Numbered from the stretch's first letter, positions 36,845-46,629 are shown. The stretch is DNA of 64,000 nt from Glaciecola sp965658765 (GCA_965658765.1 CBFHTO010000010.1:13172-77171); one strand, 5' to 3'. Notes: generated by a model from the sequence alone, not told the origin. Program-made: numbers and translations.

Positions 36845-38038
36845 ATGGAAAGTAAACCGTCAAAGTATGATGTTTGTGTTGTTGGTGGAGGAATGGTGGG
36901 GGCAGCAGCAGCTCTGGGGCTCGCAAAACTGGGTTATGAGATTGCGCTTATTGAAAAAAATGAAATAGAAAGCTTCTCTAAAGACCAAGCACCGGATGTG
37001 CGAATCTCTGCATTTAATCTCCATTCTTTACAATTATTGGAAGAATTGGGCGCTCTTGAACATATATTAAAAATGCGGTTTAAACCATATCAAGCTTTGC
37101 ACGTGTGGGAAAATGCCCAGCAAAAAACTAAGTTTAATGCACAGGAAGTAGGCGTCGAGTACTTAGGTTACTTTATCGAAAACCGATTGGTTCAGCTTGC
37201 ATTGTTTGAAGAAATTCACGCAAATTACAGTGATAAAATATACTGCTTTCACGGGCACTCTCAGATGCGAATAGACGCTACATTAGGAGAGGTTAGCTTA
37301 GAAGGTGTAAAAACAACTGACCAACGTGACGACAAATTTATTCAAGCAAATCTGGTCATTGGTGCTGATGGTGCTCAGTCACAAGTGCGAAAGCAAGTTG
37401 GTATCGCCACAAGCGGTTGGCAATACGATCAAATCGCCAACGTTATTTTGATTGAATTACCGCAAGCAAGTGAACCTATTACTTGGCAGCAGTTTTTTCC
37501 TAGTGGACCAAGAGCTTTTCTGCCCATGTACGGAAATTACGCAAGCTTGGTGTGGTATGACAGCAAAGACCGTTCAGACGAGTTAATAGGCTTAGACTAT
37601 CAAACACTCAAGCAAGAAATTATTTCACATTTCCCACCAATTAATGATGATTTCAGTGTGCGCAATGTGGCGCGTTTTCCACTCACTCGAATGCATGCGA
37701 AACGATATGGTCAAGACAAGGCTATTATACTTGGTGATGCCGCTCATACGATCAATCCTTTGGCAGGGCAGGGAGTCAACCTTGGTTTTAAAGACGTAGC
37801 ATCGTTGCTCAAAAATATCGAAGCGCAGGGAGTTGACCATTCTGAATCGTTGATAAGTAAAATCGAAGCTGATCGCAAAGCTGCTAACCTCTTAATGATG
37901 TCGACAATGGATGCGATTTACTACACATTTTCTAATCATATTCCGCCCCTTAGACAAATAAGGCAGTTAGGTTTAAAAATTGCACAAAATGCCGGACCAA
38001 TAAAAAGAAAAGCCTTAAAATATGCGATGGGGCTCTAG
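36845..38038 (+). CDS. ubiF: Ubiquinone biosynthesis FAD hydroxylase UbiF
   Basis: A 397-residue FAD monooxygenase of the UbiH/UbiF family that hydroxylates the ubiquinone ring. It has an FAD-binding VVGGGMVGAAAALG at the start, PDVRISAF, the ADG motif GADGAQSQVR and the second FAD motif GDAAHTINPLAGQGVNLGFKD. The PDVRISA and LGY..ENR..Q segments are closer to UbiF than to UbiH. An AGGAG site precedes the ATG. Confidence 0.88.
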   Translation: MESKPSKYDVCVVGGGMVGAAAALGLAKLGYEIALIEKNEIESFSKDQAPDVRISAFNLHSLQLLEELGALEHILKMRFKPYQALHVWENAQQKTKFNAQEVGVEYLGYFIENRLVQLALFEEIHANYSDKIYCFHGHSQMRIDATLGEVSLEGVKTTDQRDDKFIQANLVIGADGAQSQVRKQVGIATSGWQYDQIANVILIELPQASEPITWQQFFPSGPRAFLPMYGNYASLVWYDSKDRSDELIGLDYQTLKQEIISHFPPINDDFSVRNVARFPLTRMHAKRYGQDKAIILGDAAHTINPLAGQGVNLGFKDVASLLKNIEAQGVDHSESLISKIEADRKAANLLMMSTMDAIYYTFSNHIPPLRQIRQLGLKIAQNAGPIKRKALKYAMGL

Positions 38039-38039
38039 G

Positions 38040-38058
38040 GTCTGTTGTTTCAACAGAC
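38040..38058 (+). terminator. Hairpin directly after ubiF
   Basis: Perfect GTCTGTTG / CAACAGAC arms with a 3-base TTT loop, two bases after the ubiF stop. There is no T-run, so termination is uncertain. Confidence 0.45.
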
Positions 38059-38113
38059 TCAAGTAAATATGACTCTGTTACTACACTCATTAAATACAAT
38101 AGTGGTTGCTTAG

Positions 38114-38308
38114 GTGGGAAGAAATAAGCGTGAGCGTAGCGCTAGAGCATGTGATGTTTGCGGGAACTTAGCAGAGACATTGTACAGAGTTCGTGAGCAT
38201 CCCAACGCTACTTGGTTATTCGCTTGCAAAACATGTCAATTTCTCCAGAAGTCGAAGCAACCATATTATGAATATGGCGGGACCTGGAAGAGTAGAAAAA
38301 GGAATTAA
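38114..38308 (+). CDS. Small four-cysteine zinc-ribbon-like protein
   Basis: A 64-residue basic protein starting at a GTG: MGRNKRERSARACDVCGN, then a second CxxC pair in CKTCQF, and a C-terminal YYEYGGTWKSRKRN. The two CxxC pairs would coordinate one zinc. I recall similar short proteins in other marine bacteria but know no function. It lies 75 bases after ubiF on the same strand. No ATG is available in the frame. Confidence 0.65.
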   Translation: MGRNKRERSARACDVCGNLAETLYRVREHPNATWLFACKTCQFLQKSKQPYYEYGGTWKSRKRN

Positions 38309-38379
38309 AGTGATAAAAAGGTGCGTGTTAAGAAATATTGGTTAAACTATAAATAGTCTTGGATAAATGAGTTAAGCGC

Positions 38380-38808
38380 ATGCAAAAAATAAAAACACCT
38401 TGGTGGTTCTGGTTGGTGGCATTACTTGCTGTATTATGGAATTATGGTGGCGTCATGGACTTCATGATGACACATACGCAAAACCAAGATTATATGGCTA
38501 ATTTCACTGCCGCTCAGCAAGAATATTTCTACTCTTTCCCATTGTGGGCCAATATAGCGTGGGCTGCTGGGGTATTTGGCGCCATGCTGGGGTCTTTATT
38601 ATTGCTTTTACGTACACGCTTTGCTTTTCATGCATTCGCTATCTCTATTGGCGGCATGGTTGTTTCTTTCGCTTATCAGTTTATCAGCGATGCGCCAGAT
38701 GATCTGTATTCGTTTGCTACAATAGCGTTTACGGTCGCTATTTGGGTAATCGCGTTTCTTTTATTATGGTTTTCGCTTGCTATGCAAAAAAACCAAGTAT
38801 TAAGGTGA
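38380..38808 (+). CDS. Small four-helix membrane protein, 142 aa
   Basis: An unrecognised integral membrane protein with four hydrophobic segments (about 8-25, 50-75, 82-98, 108-130). The start PWWFWLVALLAVLWNYGGVMDF and the loop DYMANFTAAQQEYFYSFPLW match a common family of small bacterial membrane proteins often labelled as sugar transporters without evidence. It converges on the DUF6701 gene. Confidence 0.7.
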   Translation: MQKIKTPWWFWLVALLAVLWNYGGVMDFMMTHTQNQDYMANFTAAQQEYFYSFPLWANIAWAAGVFGAMLGSLLLLLRTRFAFHAFAISIGGMVVSFAYQFISDAPDDLYSFATIAFTVAIWVIAFLLLWFSLAMQKNQVLR

Positions 38809-38839
38809 TAAAACCGTTGAACGCCCTTTTTATCCAGCC

Positions 38840-41800
38840 CTAATTTTGCAGTAATTCGCGTCTGTTAAGCAATCGGTCATCATTTCTAAATATGCCAAAG
38901 ACGGCGACGGCACTGGGGTTTTCATCTAAAGCGCCATCATTACTCCAGTCGTATTTTAACCAAGAGTGAACATCGAGTTCTAAACCTATTTCGCCTTGAT
39001 GTCCACTGCCTGGCGAGTTCAGTTTTAAGCCCAATATACGCCCGCTAGTCGCGTGATTCATTGTGCTCTCTATACCAGTCAATGCCTTATCTAATGACAT
39101 CGAGATTAGGCTAAGTGCATTTTCATCAAAGCCTGTACAATCGTTGTCGGTGCTAAGTGTGAAATAATCACCATCAAAGTGTTCGTATTTTATGGTTTGT
39201 GCGAGATCGTTGATTTCTGGACCAAAACTATTTTCTAATACAGCTCTTCCGAAACGTATTTCTAATCCAGTTGGTGTAAAACCTTCGGTGCTGCTAGCCG
39301 TAACGGTATCCGAATCTACAATGCTATTTACAGCGAACGGAAGCGATGCATCAAATGGCGCGACCTTAGAGTTTTGTGAACGGGTATAATAAAAATTATC
39401 ATTTTGAGACAGTTGATAATGAAGCGTCCCCCTCGGTAGAGGTGTATTGGTGTTTTGTACCAAGTCATTTTGACTCAATGTCCCAGTCATAATGTTTGAT
39501 ACGACGGGCAAGTTAGCATTGTCAGTACCCAAAGCGAATTCGTCTGCTGATGGCGGTGTAATCAGAATGTTAGAAGCACTTAAATGCATAAAGTCATTTG
39601 CGCTGCCTTCGGTGTCCTGATAATAATTTTTTGTCAGTAAACCTTGTTTGTTATAGGCACTAATTTCTAAGACAGGCATATCCAGGTAAGCAATGGCGCC
39701 TTTTGCAGCATTGTTTTCATCTAGCTGCCCGGAGTAAGCGAAAAATGCGATGCGCATATCGCACTGAGCATAAAACAAGCCTTTGCTTGCAACAGTTTGT
39801 TCAAAGTGATGTGGTGTAAACCGCCCAATTGTGATTTCAGACGCGTCTATTCGAATACCTTGATTTCCATAATTTTCATCTTTTAAGTCAAGGCTTATTA
39901 TCCCAACCTCTGAATAATGCGCGTTACTAAAGGTCGAAACGCCAGAGTTAAAAGTGGTGAGCGATACATCATTAAATGAAGGGCTTATGCTACTACTTAT
40001 TTGAGTCCCGGCGCTAATTTGCAGGTCTCCCATCACCGTTCCAACTTGAGAAGGTAATTGTTTGGTGAGTTTTAGCTGTAACTGTCCAGGTTGATAATTC
40101 TGGGTTGTGGCACCATTCGCATTTTTGGCCTCAACAACAAAGTTAAAAGGCTCGCCAGCAGGGTGTTTAGTTGAAGATGTGGCGCTTGAACCGTTTAAGT
40201 CCATGTTATTGTAAGTCGCAGATATGTCTAATGAATATGGACTTACCCAAAACGCATTGGAGCTGCCTGCTATATCAATATTTCCATTTTGATATTTAGC
40301 GTAAAGCCTTATTTCACCGGCGTCGTCATACCGTGCATTTGTAAGGGTGGCGATACTATTGGCGTCAAAGCTTAAAGAAACAGCGGAATAATCTGGGTAT
40401 TTACTTAAGTTTTGTGAATTCACAACAAAAGGCAATCCACCTGTATTATCAGGCTCTATATTCTGTTGTGCTAATTGGATACTTTGAGTACCACTTAACA
40501 TCCCTTCACATACCCCGTTATTGTTCTTGACGGCTTGGATTTTTATTGGAAATGGCGTACCCGACACTTGATTTTGGATCACCGAAGCCCCCGAGTCATC
40601 AATAAACCTGAAGCCAGCGTCCTCAAACAACATAGAACAAGTCGTCGAGCCATTTGCTATGCATACGGTAGAGTTATCTGGTGTTATGCTTGTTTGATTA
40701 ATCGATAAGGATACGTTTTCTGCTTCGGTATACGAAAACTGGACGCTTGTACTGCCAGTAAAACTGGTACTTTGATTTACAGTGGTGCTTCCGCTTACAA
40801 TTAAATTCAGACTTACGGGCTCATCGCTAAGTGTGCAAGTGCCATTATAACTATTGCTACAGGCTTTTATAGTAAGCGTCTCGGGCTCACAAGTTAAACC
40901 TTGTGCATCATGTATAATTTGATAATGATTAACGCTCGGTGGAGGTGGGGTTGATTGTCCGCAGCCAAATGCCACTTGTCCGTTTAGGGCGCCATCTTTG
41001 AGAATTTCATAGCTATTCTTGTTGTAGCGTGTTTCGATTGAATTAATGACCGACACTTCCATGTAATCGCCGCCACCACGTTCCCAGAATATACTGTCGA
41101 CTTGAAACACCGAGGCTTGCGATAAGGTAAATGAACCGAGCCTTCTGGAATTGCCGGTCGGACGCTCATGTCTAAGCTCATTGCTGTCGCCTTCACTGCT
41201 GTTTTTAGCAAAGTTTACGGTATCACCTGAAATAGTGGTAAGGCGTAAACTAAAGCCGTCGTCACTTTGAACGTAAAAGGTGTAGTCACCAGCAGGTAAG
41301 CTAAGAGTGCCAGAAGCAGCTACAAGGAAATCGCTATATCTTTCACCGTCGTCGGGTCCAATCCCAGGGTAGGTCACAGTGCCGCTGTAATCTTTGTTTT
41401 TTCCACCGAAGTCAAGTCGGTCAGTCGTTCCAGTGCCAGCAGACGCTACGTTGTAGCGTGTATCATTATTACTGATATTACCAGATTTTTTAGATCCATT
41501 ATCTTGCCAAATCTCGAGTATCTCTATGGCTTCTGTGGTTGAGTTGATTTCGCGATCGTATCCTTTACCATTACCATTACTTCTAATGCGTATACCGACC
41601 GTATCCATCGTGCCCGGCGCAGAACATTGGTCTACTGGGTCTGCGGGGTCAACCGCACTAATCTTGGTGGTAAAATAAACATTGTCATCATCTTCATTAT
41701 CGTCAGACCAAATCCAACGTGCACTTTCATCAATATTATCTCTAGTATCCCATGGATCATCACCGTTTTCCCCATAATCGGTAACAGACTCATAGTCATC

Positions 41801-42811
41801 CCAGCCAGAATTGCTTACTTGCCAATCGCTTGTGTTTGTGGAAAGTGTTGTTTCTCCATTCGAAAAAACGTGCGTATCAGTGTTGATGACAAAGTCTCCA
41901 ATAAACGCGGCAGGAGCGCCTGTATTCGTTGCAGCAACGTGCAAGTAATAATCTTTACCCGCTTCTAGCTCGTCTCCGATATCATAGGAAGTTTCCCAAT
42001 CGTCCCCTTCAGCAAATTTATCGCCAGCACTCGAATCATCAGTAGACAAATAAATTGTAAACTCTTCTACAGGAGAGGGTGTAAAAGAACAAAGTCCTGG
42101 GATTTCAATTGAATCAATATTTTCATCTTTATAATCAACGCTCACATCGTCTTCCAACCGAATGTCATCGCCCGTTACTGCACCTTCAAACTCGCTGTCA
42201 TCCTCAATCCTGATGTCTTTATCGCCGTAAATAAAGCCTTTTAGTTTGGTATCTTCTTTAAATTTTGAATCCTTATACAATACAAGAACAAATTGTTCAG
42301 GGTCCCCATCAACATTGATTTCTAAGTCATCGTCAAAGTCTGACTCTTTAACGAACAGCACCACTTTACCAGTGCCTCGAATAATTATCTCTGCATCCTT
42401 GTCAAGTTTTAGAGTTTCGATCCAATATATCCCATCATCTAGGTAAATCTTAGTATCTTTTTTTGCTTTTAATTCGTTGATGTATGTGGTCTGGTTGTTT
42501 TGACTTATGGTTAATCGAGCATCCTCTTTAACTTCTATATCTCCGTAGACCCCTTGTGGCAAAGTTCTGCGTTTATCTTCGTCGATTTCTTGATCATTGG
42601 ATGAGGAGCGAGTTTCGAAGTCTGGTAAGTCGACATTCATTTCGGTAACAGCGCTAGGGAAAATGTCTTTACAGGTTTGTGCATTAGATTTTGATACGCT
42701 TAGCAGAGCGAGGAGAATACTAAAGACCGTTATCAATAAAGGCTTTACAAAATGAGTTTTCCAAACTAATGCATTTGATTTTCGAATGTGAGGTAGTAGA
42801 AGTATCTGCAT
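38840..42811 (-). CDS. DUF6701 / MshQ-like giant surface protein with PA14 domain
   Basis: A 1323-residue exported protein: an N-terminal hydrophobic signal (about 20-44), then an acidic repetitive beta-solenoid-like region (about 85-245) with many D/E-L pairs. A PA14-like domain (about 440-600; LPAGDYTFYVQSDDGFSLRL) follows, and a C-terminal DUF6701 region (about 630-1323), as in MSHA pilus protein MshQ. It would act at the cell surface in adhesion. The other MSHA genes, normally adjacent, are absent: an IS3-family element lies 130 bases upstream. Whether it is still expressed is unknown. Confidence 0.82.
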   Translation of the reverse strand: MQILLLPHIRKSNALVWKTHFVKPLLITVFSILLALLSVSKSNAQTCKDIFPSAVTEMNVDLPDFETRSSSNDQEIDEDKRRTLPQGVYGDIEVKEDARLTISQNNQTTYINELKAKKDTKIYLDDGIYWIETLKLDKDAEIIIRGTGKVVLFVKESDFDDDLEINVDGDPEQFVLVLYKDSKFKEDTKLKGFIYGDKDIRIEDDSEFEGAVTGDDIRLEDDVSVDYKDENIDSIEIPGLCSFTPSPVEEFTIYLSTDDSSAGDKFAEGDDWETSYDIGDELEAGKDYYLHVAATNTGAPAAFIGDFVINTDTHVFSNGETTLSTNTSDWQVSNSGWDDYESVTDYGENGDDPWDTRDNIDESARWIWSDDNEDDDNVYFTTKISAVDPADPVDQCSAPGTMDTVGIRIRSNGNGKGYDREINSTTEAIEILEIWQDNGSKKSGNISNNDTRYNVASAGTGTTDRLDFGGKNKDYSGTVTYPGIGPDDGERYSDFLVAASGTLSLPAGDYTFYVQSDDGFSLRLTTISGDTVNFAKNSSEGDSNELRHERPTGNSRRLGSFTLSQASVFQVDSIFWERGGGDYMEVSVINSIETRYNKNSYEILKDGALNGQVAFGCGQSTPPPPSVNHYQIIHDAQGLTCEPETLTIKACSNSYNGTCTLSDEPVSLNLIVSGSTTVNQSTSFTGSTSVQFSYTEAENVSLSINQTSITPDNSTVCIANGSTTCSMLFEDAGFRFIDDSGASVIQNQVSGTPFPIKIQAVKNNNGVCEGMLSGTQSIQLAQQNIEPDNTGGLPFVVNSQNLSKYPDYSAVSLSFDANSIATLTNARYDDAGEIRLYAKYQNGNIDIAGSSNAFWVSPYSLDISATYNNMDLNGSSATSSTKHPAGEPFNFVVEAKNANGATTQNYQPGQLQLKLTKQLPSQVGTVMGDLQISAGTQISSSISPSFNDVSLTTFNSGVSTFSNAHYSEVGIISLDLKDENYGNQGIRIDASEITIGRFTPHHFEQTVASKGLFYAQCDMRIAFFAYSGQLDENNAAKGAIAYLDMPVLEISAYNKQGLLTKNYYQDTEGSANDFMHLSASNILITPPSADEFALGTDNANLPVVSNIMTGTLSQNDLVQNTNTPLPRGTLHYQLSQNDNFYYTRSQNSKVAPFDASLPFAVNSIVDSDTVTASSTEGFTPTGLEIRFGRAVLENSFGPEINDLAQTIKYEHFDGDYFTLSTDNDCTGFDENALSLISMSLDKALTGIESTMNHATSGRILGLKLNSPGSGHQGEIGLELDVHSWLKYDWSNDGALDENPSAVAVFGIFRNDDRLLNRRELLQN

Positions 42812-42966
42812 ATTAATCTAATTATTCTCTCAAAAAGTGACTTAAAAACCACTGTTAGCCCAATGTTTGCCAAACGCCGATAGACTATTTTCTTCCTGAA
42901 GAAAGTTTGGATCGTGTAAGAAACCTAAAAGGTGTTGACGTGGTCAACCAAAATTGACCAGCCCAG

Positions 42967-43842
42967 TTAAACTACTTCTCTCAGTTTTTTCATATCCGCC
43001 TCATATTGATTTGGACTGCTGTAATCCAGATAAGAATGCAATCGAAATGGATTATAAAATGTTGTGATATAACGAAGTATATCTTGTTGCGCTTCATAGC
43101 GGCTTCGATAATGCTTCCAATGCACAAGTTCTTGTTTCAAGCTGCCAAAGAAACTTTCTACGACACTATTATCCCAACAATCACCTTTTCGGCTCATACT
43201 GCCAACAAATTCATGGCCTTTTAACAAGCGACGATAATCAACGCTTGCATATTGGCTTCCCCTATCGGAGTGCACAATTAACCCAGCGGTTGGCTGACGC
43301 TGCCATATGGCCATCGTCAGTGCATCACACACTAGTTTAGCCTTCATCCTGGAGCCCATGCTCCAACCAACCACCTTTCTCGAATACAGGTCAATGACAA
43401 CGGCTAAATACAGCCAACCTTCCTTTGTCCAGATATAAGTAATATCTTGCACGTAAGCCAGATTGGGCGCGTCTACATCAAACTGTCTATCTAGCACATT
43501 GTCAAACACCGGCAGTTTGTGATTACTGTTGGTGGTGACTTTGTACTTCTTCTTATAACGCACCTGTATGCCAGCTTCTTTCATCAATCGCTGTGTAAGC
43601 CGTCGACCCACTGGGTACCCCAAACAGTTCAATGCTTTTCTCATTCGTCGGCTGCCATAACTATAATCACTGGCTTTAGCAAATTTGTGCATCCATTCTT
43701 TTATGTCTTTTTCCTCACCATCATCTCTAAAAGAGTGAGTTTTCATAAAACGGTAAAATCAATTACGTCTAACGCCTAGCAACCGACATAGTCGGTCAAC
43801 TGGATAGGTATTCTTCCGCGTGGCGATAAACGCGTATTTCAC
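42967..43842 (-). pseudogene. IS3-family transposase OrfB, interrupted by a stop codon
   Basis: The DDE integrase half of the transposase. The catalytic residues are intact: Asp in YVQDITYIW, Asp in IVHSDRGSQYAS and Glu in DNSVVESFFGSLK. The frame opens at a GTG at 43842 that overlaps the orfA stop, reading VKYAFIATRKNTYPVDRL. It then meets TGA at 43759-43761, where relatives have a Ser or similar residue before FYRF. The rest can restart only from an ATG at 43746 and would lack the N-terminal helical part. The element is probably unable to move on its own. Confidence 0.85.
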
Positions 43843-44135
43843 TTCATTTCTTTCGCGAAGAATACCGATGCTTCCTTTAGGATGCGTTTATCCATTTCTA
43901 GTTGTTTCACTTGCGCTTTGAGTCTTTTGATTTCTGCCTGATCTGGCGTTAATTTACCGTTCCCTCTGAACGCCTGACCACCCTCATCCTGCTGAAATTC
44001 TTTTACCCATCGGCCAATAATTTGTTGACTGACGTCCAACATTCTTGCCACTTCTGAGCGAGTATGCCCTTGATCAACCACCAAACTCACCGCATCCAAC
44101 TTAAATTCTTTTGTATACCGTTTTCTTCCGGCCAT
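43839..44135 (-). CDS. IS3-family transposase OrfA
   Basis: A 98-residue helix-turn-helix protein that recognises the element ends: RRYTKEFKLDAVSLV-type start (KRYTKEFKLDAVSL), HTH at DVSQQIIGRWVKEF and a leucine-zipper-like helix in IKRLKAQVKQLEMDKRILKEA. Its last codons overlap the first of OrfB in another frame, the usual IS3 arrangement for programmed frameshifting. Confidence 0.9.
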   Translation of the reverse strand: MAGRKRYTKEFKLDAVSLVVDQGHTRSEVARMLDVSQQIIGRWVKEFQQDEGGQAFRGNGKLTPDQAEIKRLKAQVKQLEMDKRILKEASVFFAKEMK

Positions 44136-44252
44136 TTACTTTCTCCAGCTAAGGTTACATTATATCCTTAACTGGACTGGTCAATTCAATTAAACCACTT
44201 CATGTCGCTATCACTAATCCCAGCAAAAAATAGCCTACATTAATATTTTACC

Positions 44253-44278
44253 GATATATACTTTAAAATGTATATATC
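44253..44278. repeat. AT-rich 9-bp inverted repeat
   Basis: GATATATAC / GTATATATC with an 8-base AT loop, about 40 bases beyond the stop of the CadC-like gene. It may be a weak terminator. Confidence 0.5.
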
Positions 44279-44318
44279 TTAATATACCTTATATGTATCG
44301 AACATAACTATGAAAATA

Positions 44319-45395
44319 TTAACGGTTTCCGATAAATAATCCCAAGCTGATACATGCAGTAAACCAGCAAGTTTCGATTGTATTGCACAGATATAGCATA
44401 AATATAGACTGACCCATTGAACTGAAAAAGGTTACTTGATTTAAAGGCGAGTCTGGAAAGGTATTTGCAACTGTAGCGAGACTACCTGTGAAAAGCAGCC
44501 CTCCACTTAAGCTGACTAGCAGACCTGCGCATACTCCTATTAGTGCTACAACACAAGCCTGCCAAAAAGTGATATCTTTGAATTGTGAATTCTGCTTTAG
44601 AAATAGAAACGCTAGCGCAACCGCGCTACCCAGTATTGCTCCTTCCATAGCGCCAGTTACGTTTAATGCACCTTGGCCGAACAGAAGTTGCATTGTATCT
44701 GTACTGAATATCGAAAATAGACCGCCCAATAGTCCGCCGCTAATTGTGCTTGCGACTACGACCAATGCTGAAGAGTGTTTTTGCGTAGCCGTTACTGCAA
44801 GGGATATGGCTGTACCACCTAAAAGCGCTAGTAAAAGGCATATGGTGATCAGTACAAACAGAATAGATATATTACCGAGACCACTGTGTAAGGAATTTAC
44901 AAAAAAGGCAGAATAGCAAATTCCGCCTCCTAGGCCACAAACAGCAGCGCCCGACACTCCGCCTGTAAAGAGCCTAATCCGCTTGTTTTGGATATTGATT
45001 AGGCTAGCTTGGGGAGAGCTATTTATTGCTTGATTATTAACGGGTGTAAACGATTTATCTATCCCCTGTTCTTTAAGCTCGTTGCTGCTTACATCGGCGA
45101 TAAATCGATAACCATATTTGGGTACGGTCTCTATAAATTGTGGTTTATTTGCTTTATCCCCTAAAATTTTTCTGAGCGTTTTTATGCATTGGGTAATCGC
45201 TTCATCGCTTACCACTAAGTCAGCCCATACTTTTTCTAAAAACACTTGTTTCGAAATCAGACTACCTTGATTAGAAACTAGCAGTATCAACGCGTCCATA
45301 TATCGTGCATTAAGATCTATGCGTTTATCACCTTTGTGTAATTGCCGATTTGTTTGATTCAAAGAAAAGTCTGAGAACCTAAGTGTGTTACCCAT
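44319..45395 (-). CDS. CadC-like winged-helix regulator with polytopic membrane domain
   Basis: A 358-residue protein. Residues 1-100 form an OmpR/CadC-type winged helix (ARYMDALILLVSNQGSLISK, SDEAITQCIKTLRKILGD, FIETVPKYGYRFIADV). After a polar linker the remaining 230 residues contain about six to seven hydrophobic, Gly/Ala/Ser-rich segments instead of the usual single helix and periplasmic sensor. The ATG at 45395 is used; a TTG at 45413 is possible. It is adjacent to another membrane protein on the same strand. Its target genes are not known. Confidence 0.8.
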   Translation of the reverse strand: MGNTLRFSDFSLNQTNRQLHKGDKRIDLNARYMDALILLVSNQGSLISKQVFLEKVWADLVVSDEAITQCIKTLRKILGDKANKPQFIETVPKYGYRFIADVSSNELKEQGIDKSFTPVNNQAINSSPQASLINIQNKRIRLFTGGVSGAAVCGLGGGICYSAFFVNSLHSGLGNISILFVLITICLLLALLGGTAISLAVTATQKHSSALVVVASTISGGLLGGLFSIFSTDTMQLLFGQGALNVTGAMEGAILGSAVALAFLFLKQNSQFKDITFWQACVVALIGVCAGLLVSLSGGLLFTGSLATVANTFPDSPLNQVTFFSSMGQSIFMLYLCNTIETCWFTACISLGLFIGNR

Positions 45396-45453
45396 AAAGT
45401 TAATCTTATTCAACGTGCGTCTTGTTTACTCTAGCGTTTGTTGAGTATCAGGT

Positions 45454-46032
45454 CTAGTTAGCCGATGTTTTGTTTTGCTTGCATTTTTTGTTTGAAGTGT
45501 AAAAAAAGCTAGCAGCAAATAAATATAAAATAATAAATATGCCATTTCCGAATAATAAGAGGACGCTTTTGTCATACGGATGCCCCCACTCAAATATAAT
45601 CGCAAAGGAGGTAATAAGTGCTTGGATAAAAGATATAAGTATACTTGCATAAAATAAACTGATTGCACTGAATGACGATTTGTAAGACATTATGAATATT
45701 GTTATCGGAATAGAAACGTAAATAAAATTTAGTGCATTTTGTTCACCTCCAATTAGCCCAACCGAGAGGTTTACCCAGACCAAGAGGAAGAGACTAAATA
45801 AAAGTATAGTCACTCCCACTCTGTAACGTGAGTCATTAGAGAGAGTAATGGCCTTCTCCAAACTTAAACCAACAATGGCGATCAAGGAAGCCATTACCAG
45901 GAAGTCAAAAACCGACCAATTAACCTCGTCAGTGTATTGCATAGCTATTAAGGGTATGCAAAGTAAGCCAATAGCGCAAACCCATGCAATCATTCGAATC
46001 GGATTTAAAGTGAATATATTAACTTTGTTCAT
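45454..46032 (-). CDS. Hypothetical membrane protein, 192 aa
   Basis: I do not recognise the family. Six hydrophobic segments span residues 10-185, including AWVCAIGLLCIPLIAMQY and VLLLFGNGIFIILYLFAASF. The last residues are Lys/Asn-rich. The ATG at 46032 has GAGGAAGAG upstream; an ATG at 46083 would add 17 polar residues without a ribosome site. It ends 58 bases before the CadC-like gene start, so the two are likely co-transcribed. Confidence 0.6.
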   Translation of the reverse strand: MNKVNIFTLNPIRMIAWVCAIGLLCIPLIAMQYTDEVNWSVFDFLVMASLIAIVGLSLEKAITLSNDSRYRVGVTILLFSLFLLVWVNLSVGLIGGEQNALNFIYVSIPITIFIMSYKSSFSAISLFYASILISFIQALITSFAIIFEWGHPYDKSVLLLFGNGIFIILYLFAASFFYTSNKKCKQNKTSAN

Positions 46033-46083
46033 AGTGCGATACTCTTCCTCGTTATTATTTATTTTCTCTCGTTGCGTTGTCAT

Positions 46084-46629
46084 TTAAATTAACTTTTTTC
46101 ACAATATTTTCTGCATCTTATTTAGGTTTCTTAATTTTTTAAGGCTATTTTGTAAACGTTTCCTATAAATCCGAGTTTATGACAAATCTGCATTATCGTA
46201 ACTAAAGGTATTTCGATTTCTGATCTTAACAATAATGTAAGGTGCCGTGAGAGCAGTATCGCTTCCTTACGAGACAAGTCACGCACTGACATACAAGTGA
46301 TAAGCCTATCGAGTGAAACGTCGTTTAAGCTAAGAGAGATTATGAAATATCGTCAAAATAATACATGAGCGAAGCATGATATTTTTATGATTTATTTATA
46401 ATCCGTATCACAGCTGTTAGTCGTCTCTCTCAGGGGAATTTTTATATTTGATTTTACTCTTTCGATGGTTAATTATTAATCAAGAATGCAGAACTGGACG
46501 AGCTTGGTCATTTCAGCCTTATCATTATAAGTCTGAAAAAGTCGTACAACGTTGTAAGGCCAGTGAAAGCAATTAAATGACATAGTGAAATAATAAAAAT
46601 CCGTCATAACAGGGGAGTGAAAAACGACG
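46084..46629. other. Gene-free region before the lysis-type genes
   Basis: About 546 bases between divergent genes. No LexA box or phage-like operator was seen. AT-rich with scattered short repeats; an 8-codon frame at 46342 is not supported. A GGGGAG ribosome site at 46612-46617 belongs to the holin gene. Confidence 0.45.

Larger units (their letters stand above)
42941..44197 (-). mobile_element. IS3-family insertion sequence, decaying
   Basis: About 1257 bases with orfA, orfB and imperfect terminal inverted repeats. The inner 19 positions (from 42952 and from 44186) match at 18 and include TTGACCAG-C/T-CCAGTTAA; the outer tips are TGGT and ACCA. Exact ends could therefore be 42952-44186. 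No 3-5 base target duplication is visible with either choice. orfB carries an in-frame stop. Confidence 0.85.

Noticed and set aside
42937..44202. Target-site duplication of the IS3 element
   Set aside because: Neither the outer (TGGT/ACCA) nor the inner repeat boundary gives matching 3-5 base flanks.
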